Shown here: positions 16,937 to 25,821 of the stretch, one piece after another | Numbering within the stretch: position 1 is the first letter of the stretch | Layout: the number at the start of each line of letters is the position of its first letter | NCBI RefSeq assembly: GCF_900111095.1 | Contig: NZ_FOGB01000002.1 | Coordinates: 483,405 to 547,404 of the forward strand | Reading direction: 5' to 3' | DNA from: Amphritea atlantica | GTDB lineage: Bacteria; Pseudomonadota; Gammaproteobacteria; Pseudomonadales; Balneatricaceae | DNA length: 64,000 nt | Translations under genes and position numbers: made by a program | Notes under the pieces: model-generated | Told to the model about the DNA's origin: nothing | Databases searched by the model: none | What the model saw: the letters and a program-made list of their open reading frames with translations, nothing else

Positions 16937-18360
16937 TTCACCAGTCTCCCTTCAAAGCAGATCTCTACCGTCAGACCATGCGGCTGGTTGTCTTTCAGCT
17001 CTAATATTGCGTGATGATGTTCAGCGACTTCCCGGGCAATAGACAGCCCCAAACCGCTACCCGGGCGCTTATTATTCGGGCTACGATAAAACTGTTTGAA
17101 AACATGTGACCGCTCATCTTCCGGGATGCCCGGCCCACTATCGCTCACCTGGAGCACAGCGCTGACCTTTCCTTTAGGTGCGGCCGTGGCAACCAGATCC
17201 ACCTCGACTACACCCCCGCTTGGACTATATTTAATCGCGTTTTCTAAGATATTTTGTATCATCTGCTTTAATGCAAACTCATCACCATCGACACAAATCT
17301 CCACCGCACTGAGGTAAACAACCTCGACATCGCTGCGCAAAGCTGCCACCGCCACATCACGACAAACCTCTTTAATCAGGCTATCCAGACGTACTGAATT
17401 GAACAGTTCGCTCTGAAACCGGTAGGTCAGCTTTGCCTGATTCAACATCTGCCTGACCGTTCCTGAGAGCAGATCACTGCATTCGACGACACGTTTTAAT
17501 TGCAGCTCGCGTAGTTGTGCATCATGTTCCTCCAGGGCATTTTGTGCCTGTGACTTCAGGCCTGCGAGCGGTGTTCTGATCTGGTGGGCCGCTTCACCGG
17601 TAAAGCGCTTCAAACGGTCCAGCGTTGTGGCTAATTGCTCCATGAAGTGATTAATCGTCTTTAATAACGGCTCCACTTCTTGCGGTACCTGAAGATCCAA
17701 AGGACTAAGATCCACATGGGAACGTTTACTGAGTGCGATGTTTAACTGATTCAGTGGCCTTAACAGCATCCAGATACCAAACAAAATCAGCACCAGTGCG
17801 AGCACGGAAAAGAACGCGACAAACTGCAATACGCGCCAACTGATATCTGCCGATAGTGCATTGCTCGCTCTCTGCGTCTGACCAATCTGTATCTGTACTT
17901 CCAGCGTAATACCCACATCATTCAGAACCCGCTTCACAACAACAAAGCGTACTGGTTCATTACTGTAATAAGCATCAAAGAACTGAGGGGATAGCTCGCT
18001 CCGTCCATCCAACCGCCTGACTTTTCCAGAGCTTGGGTTGAGTTGGGGTAATCCTTCATAGCCAGTAATATGGTTGCCATCAGCGGTAGTGATCGCGTAA
18101 AAGACCCGGTCATCAGGTGCCAGAGACAGGGTTTCGAAGGCCGCCTGTGGCAAATCAGAAATCACCTCTCCATCCTGAATACCAATACTTTCTGCCACCT
18201 GCAGAGCCGCTCCGGCCATCAACCGGTCATAAGAGAGTCTTGCTGCCCTGTTGCCATACATATGAGCCGACCAGTAACTCAGTGCTGCCAATACAAGCAG
18301 TAAACAGACGGTCATCAGGGTTAGCTGACTGCGAATAGACTGGGAGGGATAACTAACCAT
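16933..18360 (-). CDS. tctE: TctE-like sensor histidine kinase
   Basis: A 475-aa inner-membrane kinase: TM1 ~13-33, periplasmic 2CSK_N-type sensor ~34-175, TM2 ~178-200, HAMP-like linker, HisKA with phospho-acceptor H259 (EAAHQIRTPLAG) and an HATPase_c domain with N box (NILENAIKYSP), G1 (DSGPGIP) and G2 (GSGLGLSIA). The sensor type and neighbouring TctABC/Tcu genes match TctE, which responds to citrate-like tricarboxylates. It overlaps the response regulator by 8 nt and the binding-protein gene by 4 nt. Confidence 0.88.
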   Translation of the reverse strand: MVSYPSQSIRSQLTLMTVCLLLVLAALSYWSAHMYGNRAARLSYDRLMAGAALQVAESIGIQDGEVISDLPQAAFETLSLAPDDRVFYAITTADGNHITGYEGLPQLNPSSGKVRRLDGRSELSPQFFDAYYSNEPVRFVVVKRVLNDVGITLEVQIQIGQTQRASNALSADISWRVLQFVAFFSVLALVLILFGIWMLLRPLNQLNIALSKRSHVDLSPLDLQVPQEVEPLLKTINHFMEQLATTLDRLKRFTGEAAHQIRTPLAGLKSQAQNALEEHDAQLRELQLKRVVECSDLLSGTVRQMLNQAKLTYRFQSELFNSVRLDSLIKEVCRDVAVAALRSDVEVVYLSAVEICVDGDEFALKQMIQNILENAIKYSPSGGVVEVDLVATAAPKGKVSAVLQVSDSGPGIPEDERSHVFKQFYRSPNNKRPGSGLGLSIAREVAEHHHAILELKDNQPHGLTVEICFEGRLVK

Positions 18361-19024
18361 TTTCCCGATCCAGCAGATATCCCAGACCGCGCAGCGTCCG
18401 AATATCGACGGAGCTACTCTGTAGCTTTTTGCGCAGGCGCGCTACATAGGTTTCAATCGCATTGGGGCTGGGAGATTCGTCGAAACCATAGAGGTGATCA
18501 AGTAACTCTTCTTTGCTTAATACACGCCCGGTGTGACTGAGGAAAATCTCCAGCAAACGAAATTCCCGCTGCTTCATCTCGACCAGCTCAGCGTCAATTT
18601 TTACGGTGCAGGCACGGCGATCCAGCTCAAGATTGCCATAGTTAATGGTGTCCAGGGACTGTCCCTGATGGCGTCGAAGTATCGCTCTGCAACGAGCTTC
18701 AAGCTCACCAAAGTCAAAAGGTTTCGCCAGATAATCATCTGCACCGAGATCCAGTAACTGAATTCGATCTTCGATCTGATCTCGAGCGGTCAGGATGAGC
18801 ACGGGGGTTTTTGAATGGCGACTACGTAACTTTTCCAGTACCTGGTCACCGTTCAGTCCAGGCAGGTTGAGATCCAGAATAACCAGGTCATAAGACTGAT
18901 GTTTAAGAATTTCATTGGCTTTTGTACCTGTCGTAACCAGGTCAGCACCATGGCCCTGCTTCGTCGCCCGCTGACTAATGGCTTCACCAAGAATCTCATC
19001 GTCTTCAACTATTAGAATTCGCAT
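18353..19024 (-). CDS. tctD: TctD-like response regulator (OmpR/PhoB family)
   Basis: A 223-aa regulator. Receiver domain ~1-115 with acidic pocket (VEDDE), phospho-acceptor D51 (VILDLNLPG), conserved T (LTARD) and K (LAKPFD). Winged-helix output domain ~128-220 (MKQREFRLLEIFLSHTGRVLSKEELLDHLYG, VARLRKKL). Start set at MRILIVEDD (ATG 19024); a longer frame lacks family homology. PhoB-type regulators bind 11-bp-phased direct repeats, exactly what is found at four promoters of this locus, including the one shared with the divergent tcuA. Confidence 0.9.
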   Translation of the reverse strand: MRILIVEDDEILGEAISQRATKQGHGADLVTTGTKANEILKHQSYDLVILDLNLPGLNGDQVLEKLRSRHSKTPVLILTARDQIEDRIQLLDLGADDYLAKPFDFGELEARCRAILRRHQGQSLDTINYGNLELDRRACTVKIDAELVEMKQREFRLLEIFLSHTGRVLSKEELLDHLYGFDESPSPNAIETYVARLRKKLQSSSVDIRTLRGLGYLLDRENG

Positions 19025-19174
19025 ATTTTTGCCAAAGAAAAACGTCACAAACATCAGTTTGTGATCTTTTTATTAGTATTTTCGTTTCATCCTATCAGTC
19101 TAGCCCACGAAAAATGAAGGAATAATTTTTCATTCTGTAGCTCTCACGATCCATATCACTTTCTTAAGTCACCG

Positions 19175-19196
19175 TGACAGGTTGGTGACAGCTTGA
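19175..19196 (+). promoter_or_regulatory. TctD-type operator, copy 1 (tcuA/tctD divergent promoter)
   Basis: TGACAG at 19175-19180 and 19186-19191, i.e. an 11-bp direct repeat, followed by a TTGACG -35-like hexamer at 19193-19198 and a weak -10 about 17-18 bp on. Class II-like placement for tcuA activation; it may also affect the divergent tctD operon. Confidence 0.75.
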
Positions 19197-19253
19197 CGCT
19201 CTAAGATGTACCCAAATGTATTCATTTGTATGCAATTAAGAGCAGGCAAAATA

Positions 19254-20648
19254 ATGATCCAGCAAGCCAAAACCTATGATCTGGTAGTCATCGGCGGTGG
19301 AAACGCCGCATTATGCGCTGCCATTACTGCTGCGGAACATGGCAGTACGGTCTTAATATTAGAGGGAGCCCCCAAACCTTACCGTGGCGGAAACTCTCGT
19401 CATACGCGTAATTTTCGTTGTATGCATCAGGAACCGTTAGCTGTATTGACGGACCGCTATACAGAAGAGGAGTACTTTGAAGATCTTCTTAAAGTGACCA
19501 AAGGTAAGACAGATGAAAAGCTGGCCAGAGTCGCTATCCGTGGCACTGAAGAGAGTTACGCCTGGATGGAGGCGCACGGCGTACGCTTCCAGCCCTCACT
19601 CTCTGGCACCTTGTCCCTTTCCCGCACCAATGCGTTTTTCATGGGCGGTGGTAAAGCCCTGGTCAACGCCTATTATCGCACCGCTTCTAAGCTGGGTGTT
19701 GAGGTTATGTACGAAGCTCAGGTGACTCATCTTGAGCGTTGTGGCAACCGTATCGAGGCCGTGGAGTTCACCCACCAGGGGCGGTCACATCGATTAACGC
19801 CTAAGGCGATTATCGTTGCATCCGGCGGTTTTCAGGCCGACCTCGACTGGTTAGCCAGTGCATGGGGTCCGGCGGCGAAAAACTTTCTGATTCGCGGAAC
19901 GCCATACAATAAAGGTGCGGTGTTACGTGATTTGTTGGATCAGGGCGCTGAATCCGTTGGTGATCCAACCCAGTGCCATGCCGTTGCCATCGATGGCCGT
20001 GCGCCAAAGTTTGATGGCGGCATCGTTACCCGTCTGGACTGTGTTCCCTTTTCGGTGGTCGTTAATAATGCGGCTCAGCGCTTTTATGATGAAGGCGAGG
20101 ATGTATGGCCAAAGCGTTATGCCATCTGGGGCCGCTTAGTCGCAGCCCAGCCTGAACAGGTTGGCTATGTCATCATCGATGCAAAGTCGCTGGAACTGTT
20201 CATGCCATCGGTATTCCCGCCGATCAAGGCTGACAGTATTGAAGAACTGGCAGAAAAGCTCACCTTACCCCCAGAGGCATTACAGAACACCATTGAGGAG
20301 TTCAATGCCGCTTGTCGCCCTGGTCAGTTTCACCCAACGGAACTTGATGGTCTTGCCACTGATGGCATCTCACCGGCTAAAACTAACTGGGCCAGACCGA
20401 TTGATACCCCACCGTATTACGGTTACAGCCTGCGTACAGGCGTAACTTTCACTTATTTAGGTTTAAAGGTGGATGAAACCGCCCAGGTGCAGAGCGCCGA
20501 AGGCCCCATCGAAAACCTTTGGGCTGCAGGAGAGACTATGGCTGGCTCAATACTGGGTCAGGGTTATCTGGCGGGCTTTGGAATGACTATCGGTACCGTT
20601 TTTGGTCGTATTGCCGGAAAGGAGGCAGCAAACTATGCAAAGCATTAA
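19254..20648 (+). CDS. tcuA: FAD-dependent tricarballylate dehydrogenase TcuA
   Basis: A 464-aa flavoprotein of the succinate dehydrogenase/fumarate reductase flavoprotein group. FAD motif VVIGGGNAALCAAITAAEHG near residue 10, then RGGNSRHTRNFRCMH, and the FAD/substrate region NLWAAGETMAGSILGQGYLAGFGMTIG at the end. TcuA oxidises tricarballylate to cis-aconitate, passing electrons to TcuB. Length agrees with Salmonella TcuA (~467). ATG 19254 gives the native N-terminus; an earlier in-frame ATG adds unrelated residues. Operator copy 1 lies 58 bases upstream. tcuB overlaps its 3' end by 14 nt. Confidence 0.92.
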   Translation: MIQQAKTYDLVVIGGGNAALCAAITAAEHGSTVLILEGAPKPYRGGNSRHTRNFRCMHQEPLAVLTDRYTEEEYFEDLLKVTKGKTDEKLARVAIRGTEESYAWMEAHGVRFQPSLSGTLSLSRTNAFFMGGGKALVNAYYRTASKLGVEVMYEAQVTHLERCGNRIEAVEFTHQGRSHRLTPKAIIVASGGFQADLDWLASAWGPAAKNFLIRGTPYNKGAVLRDLLDQGAESVGDPTQCHAVAIDGRAPKFDGGIVTRLDCVPFSVVVNNAAQRFYDEGEDVWPKRYAIWGRLVAAQPEQVGYVIIDAKSLELFMPSVFPPIKADSIEELAEKLTLPPEALQNTIEEFNAACRPGQFHPTELDGLATDGISPAKTNWARPIDTPPYYGYSLRTGVTFTYLGLKVDETAQVQSAEGPIENLWAAGETMAGSILGQGYLAGFGMTIGTVFGRIAGKEAANYAKH

Positions 20649-21753
20649 TGTCGTCAATATCGACCCAAATGAAGCTGTACAAACCATAGATGGTTCTATG
20701 ACTGAAGCCCGGCGACAACTGGAAGTCTGTAACGCCTGTCGTTACTGTGAGAGCTTCTGCTCGGTCTTTCCTGCTGTAAATCGCGAGCGGACCTTCTCGG
20801 AGTCGACGATTACTCAGCTGGCTAATCTTTGCCACAACTGCCGGGGTTGCCACTACGCATGCCAGTACACGGCACCGCATGAGTTCGGTATTAACATACC
20901 TAAAGTGCTGGCCGAAGTTCGTCAGAACAGCTGGCAAGACAATGCTATGCCTGCGTTTATGGCCAGAGCATTCCATCGTAGTGGTGCAGCTCTCGCTGTT
21001 GCCGTTGTGATAGGGTTTGCGCTGCTGCTATGGCTGATCAATCAGCTGCCTCAAAGTATCAACGCAAACTTCGGTGAAGGCTTTTATAGCCAGCTTTCTC
21101 ATAACGCTATGATTGCTATTTTTATCCCTGCTTTTTTACTCCCGGTGTTAGCTATTGCTATCAGCGTGCGGCGCTACTGGCGCAGCGTTGGTGGCACTCA
21201 GTTGCAGCTGAGTCATATCAAAGCAGCGTTAGCGAGTGTTGCGAAGATGCGTAACCTTGCAGGGGGTAGCGGGGAGGGGTGTAATTTCGAAGATGAAGAC
21301 CGCTTCTCCAATGCGCGTCGCTGGTATCATCAGGCGACAATGATTGGCTTTTTGCTCTGCTTTGCTGCAACCTCAGTAGGCACACTGATGCACTACCTGT
21401 TTGATATGCAGGCACCGTATCCCCTCTTCTCTCTTCCCAAAATGCTAGGCGTTTCGGGTGGGGTACTGCTCAGCATCGGAACGCTGGGACTCGGGGTCTT
21501 AAAGTTACAAGCCGATCGGGACTTAGCTGATCGTCGTGTCTGGGGTGGTGAAATGGGCTTTATTATTTTGCTATTTTTGGTCAGCACTTCAGGATTAGCG
21601 CTTTATGTTTTGGCTGCCAGCCCCTGGCTACCCGAACTGTTAGCGTTTCATCTTGGCTCAGTATTAGCGTTCTTTGTGTTAATGCCGTTCTCTAAAATGG
21701 TACATGGTTTCTATCGGTTAGCGGCACTGTTACGCGAACAGCAATTGCAGTAA
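20635..21753 (+). CDS. tcuB: Tricarballylate utilisation Fe-S membrane protein TcuB
   Basis: A 372-aa protein. Two [4Fe-4S] motifs in the first 80 residues (CNACRYCESFC and CHNCRGCHYACQY), then about six transmembrane helices with histidines suited to haem b or quinone chemistry. TcuB re-oxidises FADH2 of TcuA and hands electrons to the quinone pool. The ATG has AAAGGAGG at good spacing inside the end of tcuA, so translation of the two is coupled. It closes the dicistron, followed by a strong stem. Confidence 0.92.
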   Translation: MQSINVVNIDPNEAVQTIDGSMTEARRQLEVCNACRYCESFCSVFPAVNRERTFSESTITQLANLCHNCRGCHYACQYTAPHEFGINIPKVLAEVRQNSWQDNAMPAFMARAFHRSGAALAVAVVIGFALLLWLINQLPQSINANFGEGFYSQLSHNAMIAIFIPAFLLPVLAIAISVRRYWRSVGGTQLQLSHIKAALASVAKMRNLAGGSGEGCNFEDEDRFSNARRWYHQATMIGFLLCFAATSVGTLMHYLFDMQAPYPLFSLPKMLGVSGGVLLSIGTLGLGVLKLQADRDLADRRVWGGEMGFIILLFLVSTSGLALYVLAASPWLPELLAFHLGSVLAFFVLMPFSKMVHGFYRLAALLREQQLQ

Positions 21754-21779
21754 AAGTCGCGATCCAGCTGACCATTGAT

Positions 21780-21809
21780 CCACAGGGGTTTTCTGATAAA
21801 CCCCTGTGG
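21780..21809 (+). terminator. Stem after tcuB, probable terminator
   Basis: Perfect 12-bp stem CCACAGGGGTTT / AAACCCCTGTGG with a 6-nt loop. The following sequence is only partly T-rich, so termination may be leaky into the GntR gene. Confidence 0.6.
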
Positions 21810-21849
21810 CATTTAACGCTCTCTTTTCAATTTGATTCTGAGGTCCTCC

Positions 21850-22530
21850 ATGGCTACACAGTCCTCAAAAAAATCGCAATCCTCCAGAGCTGAACACGCC
21901 TATCAGCAACTTCTGAATGCAATTGTCAGTGGTGAGTTAAAGCCTGGCAGCCGGATACGCGAAGTAGAACTGGCCGAATGGCTGAAAATTAGTCGTACGC
22001 CGGTACGTGAGGCGGTTCGGCGACTGGAGTCTGAGGGGCTCATCTGTCTTGTTGGCCATAAAGGGATGGCCGTCGCCGAGCTGGACTACCAGGCGGTAAT
22101 AGAACTCTATCAGATGCGGGAAGTGCTGGAAGCTGCTGCAGCCAGCCTCGCCGCGAAACACGCCTCTGAGCCAGAGATTTTCAGTCTCCGGGAGATTTTT
22201 AATCAGGAGAAACAACAGAGCGGCAATGTCGCGATACAAGCGGAAATCAACCGTGCTTTTCATAACGCGATCTATCATGCTGCGCATAACCGCTATCTAC
22301 TGAAGTCCCTGAGTAGTCTGCGTGATGCGATGGCGCTTCTTGGCTCCACGACGTATACACTACCTTCGCGTAGTGAAACGGCCCTGGCCGAACATCAGCG
22401 AATTCTTGAAGCGATAGAAAAGGGCGATTCTGTTGCCGCAGAACAAGCCGCCCGCGACCATATTCGTCAGGCCCAGCAGGCCAGAATCCGAATCCTTACC
22501 GGTGAGTTATCCAATCAACCGCCAGCCTGA
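21850..22530 (+). CDS. GntR-family regulator, FadR/FCD subfamily
   Basis: A 226-aa regulator: winged HTH ~15-80 (AYQQLLNAIVSGELKPGSRIREVELAEWLKISRTPVREAVRRLESEG in segments) and an all-helical FCD ligand domain ~90-215 with the metal/acid-binding residues of the NRAFHNAIYHAAHN and AEHQRILEAI segments. ATG 21850 has GAGG 7 nt upstream. FCD regulators sense small carboxylates. Its place between tcuB and the porin suggests a second, substrate-responsive control of tricarboxylate genes besides TctDE; its own operator was not identified. Confidence 0.87.
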   Translation: MATQSSKKSQSSRAEHAYQQLLNAIVSGELKPGSRIREVELAEWLKISRTPVREAVRRLESEGLICLVGHKGMAVAELDYQAVIELYQMREVLEAAAASLAAKHASEPEIFSLREIFNQEKQQSGNVAIQAEINRAFHNAIYHAAHNRYLLKSLSSLRDAMALLGSTTYTLPSRSETALAEHQRILEAIEKGDSVAAEQAARDHIRQAQQARIRILTGELSNQPPA

Positions 22531-22585
22531 GGGCAACGCCTGATCCCTGCTCTCAACTCCCCGTCCCGGCAACCGCAGAAGGTTG

Positions 22586-22607
22586 TGACAGGTTTATGAC
22601 AGGTTAG
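22586..22607 (+). promoter_or_regulatory. TctD-type operator, copy 2 (porin promoter)
   Basis: TGACAG at 22586-22591 and 22597-22602, again 11 bp apart, each followed by GTT. Lies ~110 bases before the porin start. Confidence 0.72.
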
Positions 22608-22715
22608 TCCGTTATGGTGCATGAGCTAACCGGGATAACCGCTCATTACGAGTGTTTACCCGGCAGGCTTATCTATCAACGGTTAAGACCACTCGCCTTG
22701 AAGGGAAGTAGATTC

Positions 22716-24035
22716 ATGAAAAAAATAACAACAACAAAAGTACTCACTGTCGCCGTCGCATCCGCGATACTCAGCGGACATGCGATCGCAGCCGATAAAA
22801 GCGACAGCAGCTATAAACTGAAAACCAAAACCCGGTTGGTTTATTTTGACCGGGAGTATGAAGACCCAGCGAATGATCGAACCCAGTCAGCGCTTGCCAT
22901 TACTGCAGACTGGAGCACGCCTCAATATGGAGGGTTGTTGGGTGTCGGCATCTCTCCCTATTTTGTTCAGGATATTGATTCAGACGGAAAAATCACCACA
23001 GACGTACTGACCGTTAAAGATGGTGAGGCTCAGGGTTACGCTTTGCTGGGGCAGGTATTTATAAATCTGACCCCGATTGAAGGCTTCAGCGCTAAAATTG
23101 GCCGCCAGACTCATAAGTCTATGTTCCTGAGTAGCTCTGGTAGCCGCGCAGTTCCTAACAGTTTTCAGGGCATCAGCGCCATGTATATCCCCGTAAAAGG
23201 GCTGAACCTGTATGGCGCTGTGTACAATAAGTGGTCACCGCGTGCCGATAATCATTTCATCGGATTTAAAACTGACAAATCAGCCGAAGGTGATCTCAAG
23301 TATGTGTCCTTGATGGGCATTCAATATAAGAAAGATGATATCACCGTCGACGCTGAATACCTCAATGCTAAGGATTACATCAGTAAGCTTGGCTTGCGGG
23401 GAAGTTATGTGACCCGGTTTGAAGATTCCAGCCTGAAGTTCACCGCCGGGGTGTTCAGCTCATCTGACAACGGTGATCTGTTCGTCACTGGTTCAGAAAG
23501 CGGGGATCTGGACGATGAAGATGTTGCAGGCAGCATTGCCGGTGTCACTAAAAGCAGTAACGATGGTCTGGGGGCCTTCCTTGAAGCGAAATGGAGCAAA
23601 GGCAATACGCAACTGACTGCAGCCGTATCGAAAACCGATGACATCTGGATAGAAGACAACTTTGCTGGCGATCACGGCACTAACCCCTTTCCGACACGGT
23701 CTCGTGTTGGGCCTGATATGACCAATGCGAATGAAACTGTTTTGAAACTGGCAGTGCAGTACGACTGGAAAGATTACGCTCCAGGCCTGGTGACCAGTAT
23801 TGCTGCAGCAAAAGGCTGGGATGCAGAAAACTCCGCCAATCCTTCGTTAGGTTCAGCTGATGAATACTGGAAAGAACTTGCAGTCAGCTATAAAGTTCCT
23901 GCAATAAAAGGATTGAAATTCACTGGCGTTATTCACGACTACAACTCAAACGAAGTCGGTCGGGTGGATGGTGTTAAAGCCGATGAAACCGATGTTCGTC
24001 TGTATCTGGATTATACCTACGCCTTTAATCTTTAA
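22716..24035 (+). CDS. OprD-family porin of the tricarboxylate locus
   Basis: A 439-aa precursor: signal peptide MKKITTTKVLTVAVASAILSGHAIA, then a beta-barrel with OprD-like traits (ALLGQVFINLTPIEGFSAKIGRQTHKS region with the LGRQ-like turn) and a C-terminal YTYAFNL. ATG 22716 starts the signal peptide; an upstream in-frame Met adds unrelated sequence. An outer-membrane entry channel for tricarballylate or citrate fits the neighbours and operator copy 2. Terminated by a perfect stem. The other porin (6.0-7.3 kb) is only a distant relative by eye. Confidence 0.85.
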   Translation: MKKITTTKVLTVAVASAILSGHAIAADKSDSSYKLKTKTRLVYFDREYEDPANDRTQSALAITADWSTPQYGGLLGVGISPYFVQDIDSDGKITTDVLTVKDGEAQGYALLGQVFINLTPIEGFSAKIGRQTHKSMFLSSSGSRAVPNSFQGISAMYIPVKGLNLYGAVYNKWSPRADNHFIGFKTDKSAEGDLKYVSLMGIQYKKDDITVDAEYLNAKDYISKLGLRGSYVTRFEDSSLKFTAGVFSSSDNGDLFVTGSESGDLDDEDVAGSIAGVTKSSNDGLGAFLEAKWSKGNTQLTAAVSKTDDIWIEDNFAGDHGTNPFPTRSRVGPDMTNANETVLKLAVQYDWKDYAPGLVTSIAAAKGWDAENSANPSLGSADEYWKELAVSYKVPAIKGLKFTGVIHDYNSNEVGRVDGVKADETDVRLYLDYTYAFNL

Positions 24036-24067
24036 TACACACGCCTTCAATTTTTAATTGATAGCTG

Positions 24068-24098
24068 AAAAAGCAGTCGCACCCGCGACTGCTTTTTA
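24068..24098 (+). terminator. Rho-independent terminator after the porin gene
   Basis: Perfect 13-bp arms AAAAAGCAGTCGC / GCGACTGCTTTTT with a 4-nt loop. Confidence 0.9.
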
Positions 24099-24210
24099 AT
24101 ACCTGTCTTTCCCACTTCTCAAGCATCAGCTCTGACTGAGTTCTGGCGGTAATTATTGTTGCCATCACACTATTTTAATCACCGCACTATTTTAGCCACC
24201 ACGCAATCGA

Positions 24211-24232
24211 TGACAGGTTGCTGACAGCTTGA
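24211..24232 (+). promoter_or_regulatory. TctD-type operator, copy 3 (isomerase promoter)
   Basis: TGACAG at 24211-24216 and 24222-24227, followed by CTTGA, the same arrangement as copy 1. Confidence 0.75.
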
Positions 24233-24346
24233 CTCGTTAGAGTTGCCATCTGAATACCAAATTTTCACGTCTGAAGCGCGCCTGATAGCTGATCTATCAA
24301 GTCTTAAGAGATGCCTGTTCAGATTAAGAGAAGACCGATGCTGACA

Positions 24347-24496
24347 CAAAGAATAATAAAAAGATCTATTCATCCAATTTTGAAATTAGTGATCGATAAC
24401 TCAATACCCGCAGGTGCTGGCAAGCAGTCTGACGCAGGCGAGGCCGCTGGTTGTGAGGATGATATTGAGACCGTTGCAGTGCTTAGCAATAACTAA
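24347..24496 (+). CDS. Possible small protein of 49 aa in the operator-to-isomerase leader
   Basis: An open frame starting MLTQRIIKRSIHPILKLVID, with a basic amphipathic first half and an acidic Cys-containing tail (SDAGEAAGCEDD). AGAAG lies a few bases before the ATG. A longer start at 24311 is possible, adding twelve residues. No family recognised. It sits between a predicted TctD-activated promoter and the isomerase gene, so it would be co-transcribed. It may equally be chance. Confidence 0.3.
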   Translation, partial: QRIIKRSIHPILKLVIDNSIPAGAGKQSDAGEAAGCEDDIETVAVLSNN

Positions 24497-24562
24497 TTTC
24501 TATCTCTCAAAAACTAATAACAAATTCCGCAGCAGGCCTGCGATCATAAGAGGAGTCTAATC

Positions 24563-25672
24563 ATGGCAGCACAAACAGCCATTCCCTGTACGATGATGCG
24601 AGGTGGAACATCACGGGGTCCATACTTCTTAGCCAATGACCTCCCGCGTGACCCTGTATTACGTGACGAAGTACTCCTTGCCGCGATGGGATCAGGTAAC
24701 GCCCAGCAAATTGACGGTATCGGTGGCGGAACCACCCTCTCCAGTAAAGTGGCTATCGTCTCGGTATCCAGGCACCCCGATGCGGATGTTGACTACCTGT
24801 TTGCGCAGGTATCCGTCACTGAACGAATCGTAGATTGCTCGCCTTCCTGTGGCAACATGCTGGCGGGTGTTGCTCCTTTCGCTATTGAGTCAGGGCTGGT
24901 CACAGCAGAAGAGGGTGAAACCCTGGTCCGTGTCCACAATATCAATACTGATTCATTTATCGAAGTCGTCGTACAAACGCCAAATGGCAAGGTTGAGTAT
25001 GACGGGGATACCAGCATAAACGGTGTAGAAGGTACAGCGGCGCCTGTGGTGCTTAACTTTCTTGATGTTGCTGGGACAAAAACGGGACATCTGCTCCCAA
25101 CCGGTAATTTACGCGACGTTTTTGATGGCGTTGAGGTTAGCTGCGTTGATGCTGCAATGCCCATGGTGCTTATTCCTGCCAGCTCGCTCGGCAAAAGTGG
25201 CTGGGAAAGCAAGGCAGAGTTAGATAGTGATCGCGAACTTCTGGCCCGTATCGAATCTATCCGGCGACAAGCTTCTTTAAAGATGGGGCTGGGTGATGCC
25301 ACAGGTAAAGTCCTGCCTAAAGTGTCACTAATGGCTCCGCCTCAGCATGGCGGCACTATCAGTTCTCGCTACTTTGTCCCCACAGATTGTCACGCTGCTC
25401 ATGCAGTCACAGGCGCTATCTGCGTTAGCACGGCAGCGATGCTGCCCGGAACCATTGCTTACGATTTAGCTGATCGTCCAGTAGGTGAACCTATTCTGAT
25501 CGGTGTAGAGCACCCCAGTGGGAAAATCGATATTGTGCTTGACCTGGCAGAAACTGATCAGGGTTTGCAGGTCAATCGGGCCGGGCTTATCCGCACTGCC
25601 CGGAAACTTTTCCGGGGGGAACTGTATATACCCAGCCGCATCTGGTCTTACGCGCAAGCAAAAGCATCCTGA
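24563..25672 (+). CDS. PrpF/GalD-family isomerase (4-oxalomesaconate tautomerase-like or aconitate isomerase)
   Basis: A 369-aa cytoplasmic enzyme of the PrpF fold (two DapF-like halves). Family segments: IPCTMMRGGTSRGPYFLAND at the start, MGSGNAQQIDGIGGG, catalytic-cysteine region DCSPSCGNMLAGVAPFAIESG, and later the HAAHAVTGAICVSTAA. The closest well-known relative by eye is GalD, 4-oxalomesaconate tautomerase; PrpF isomerises methylaconitate. Given tcuAB and TctABC neighbours, I infer double-bond isomerisation of aconitate or a related tricarboxylate that lets it enter the citric acid cycle. AGAGGAG precedes the ATG. Confidence 0.83.
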   Translation: MAAQTAIPCTMMRGGTSRGPYFLANDLPRDPVLRDEVLLAAMGSGNAQQIDGIGGGTTLSSKVAIVSVSRHPDADVDYLFAQVSVTERIVDCSPSCGNMLAGVAPFAIESGLVTAEEGETLVRVHNINTDSFIEVVVQTPNGKVEYDGDTSINGVEGTAAPVVLNFLDVAGTKTGHLLPTGNLRDVFDGVEVSCVDAAMPMVLIPASSLGKSGWESKAELDSDRELLARIESIRRQASLKMGLGDATGKVLPKVSLMAPPQHGGTISSRYFVPTDCHAAHAVTGAICVSTAAMLPGTIAYDLADRPVGEPILIGVEHPSGKIDIVLDLAETDQGLQVNRAGLIRTARKLFRGELYIPSRIWSYAQAKAS

Positions 25673-25704
25673 AGAAAACACTTAACATCAAAATAAATAT
25701 TGCA

Positions 25705-25726
25705 TGACAGGTTGCTGACAGTTTTG
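25705..25726 (+). promoter_or_regulatory. TctD-type operator, copy 4 (tctC promoter)
   Basis: TGACAG at 25705-25710 and 25716-25721, 101 bases before the tctC start codon. A TTGAAC hexamer follows directly, as at copies 1 and 3. Confidence 0.75.
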
Positions 25727-25821
25727 AACGGTAACTTGAAGTAGAAACAATGGGAAGACCAAAAAAAATATTCTAATGGTCATCTCTATTCTAATTATAA
25801 AAAGTATGACTGGAGTCCTGA

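Larger units (their letters stand above)
24099..24562. other. Long leader region before the prpF/galD-like gene
   Basis: About 460 bases with operator copy 3 near the left end, then ~330 bases before the isomerase start. It contains one possible small gene (24347-24496) and a GCAGGCCTGC palindrome just before the ribosome binding site. No riboswitch class recognised. Confidence 0.5.
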
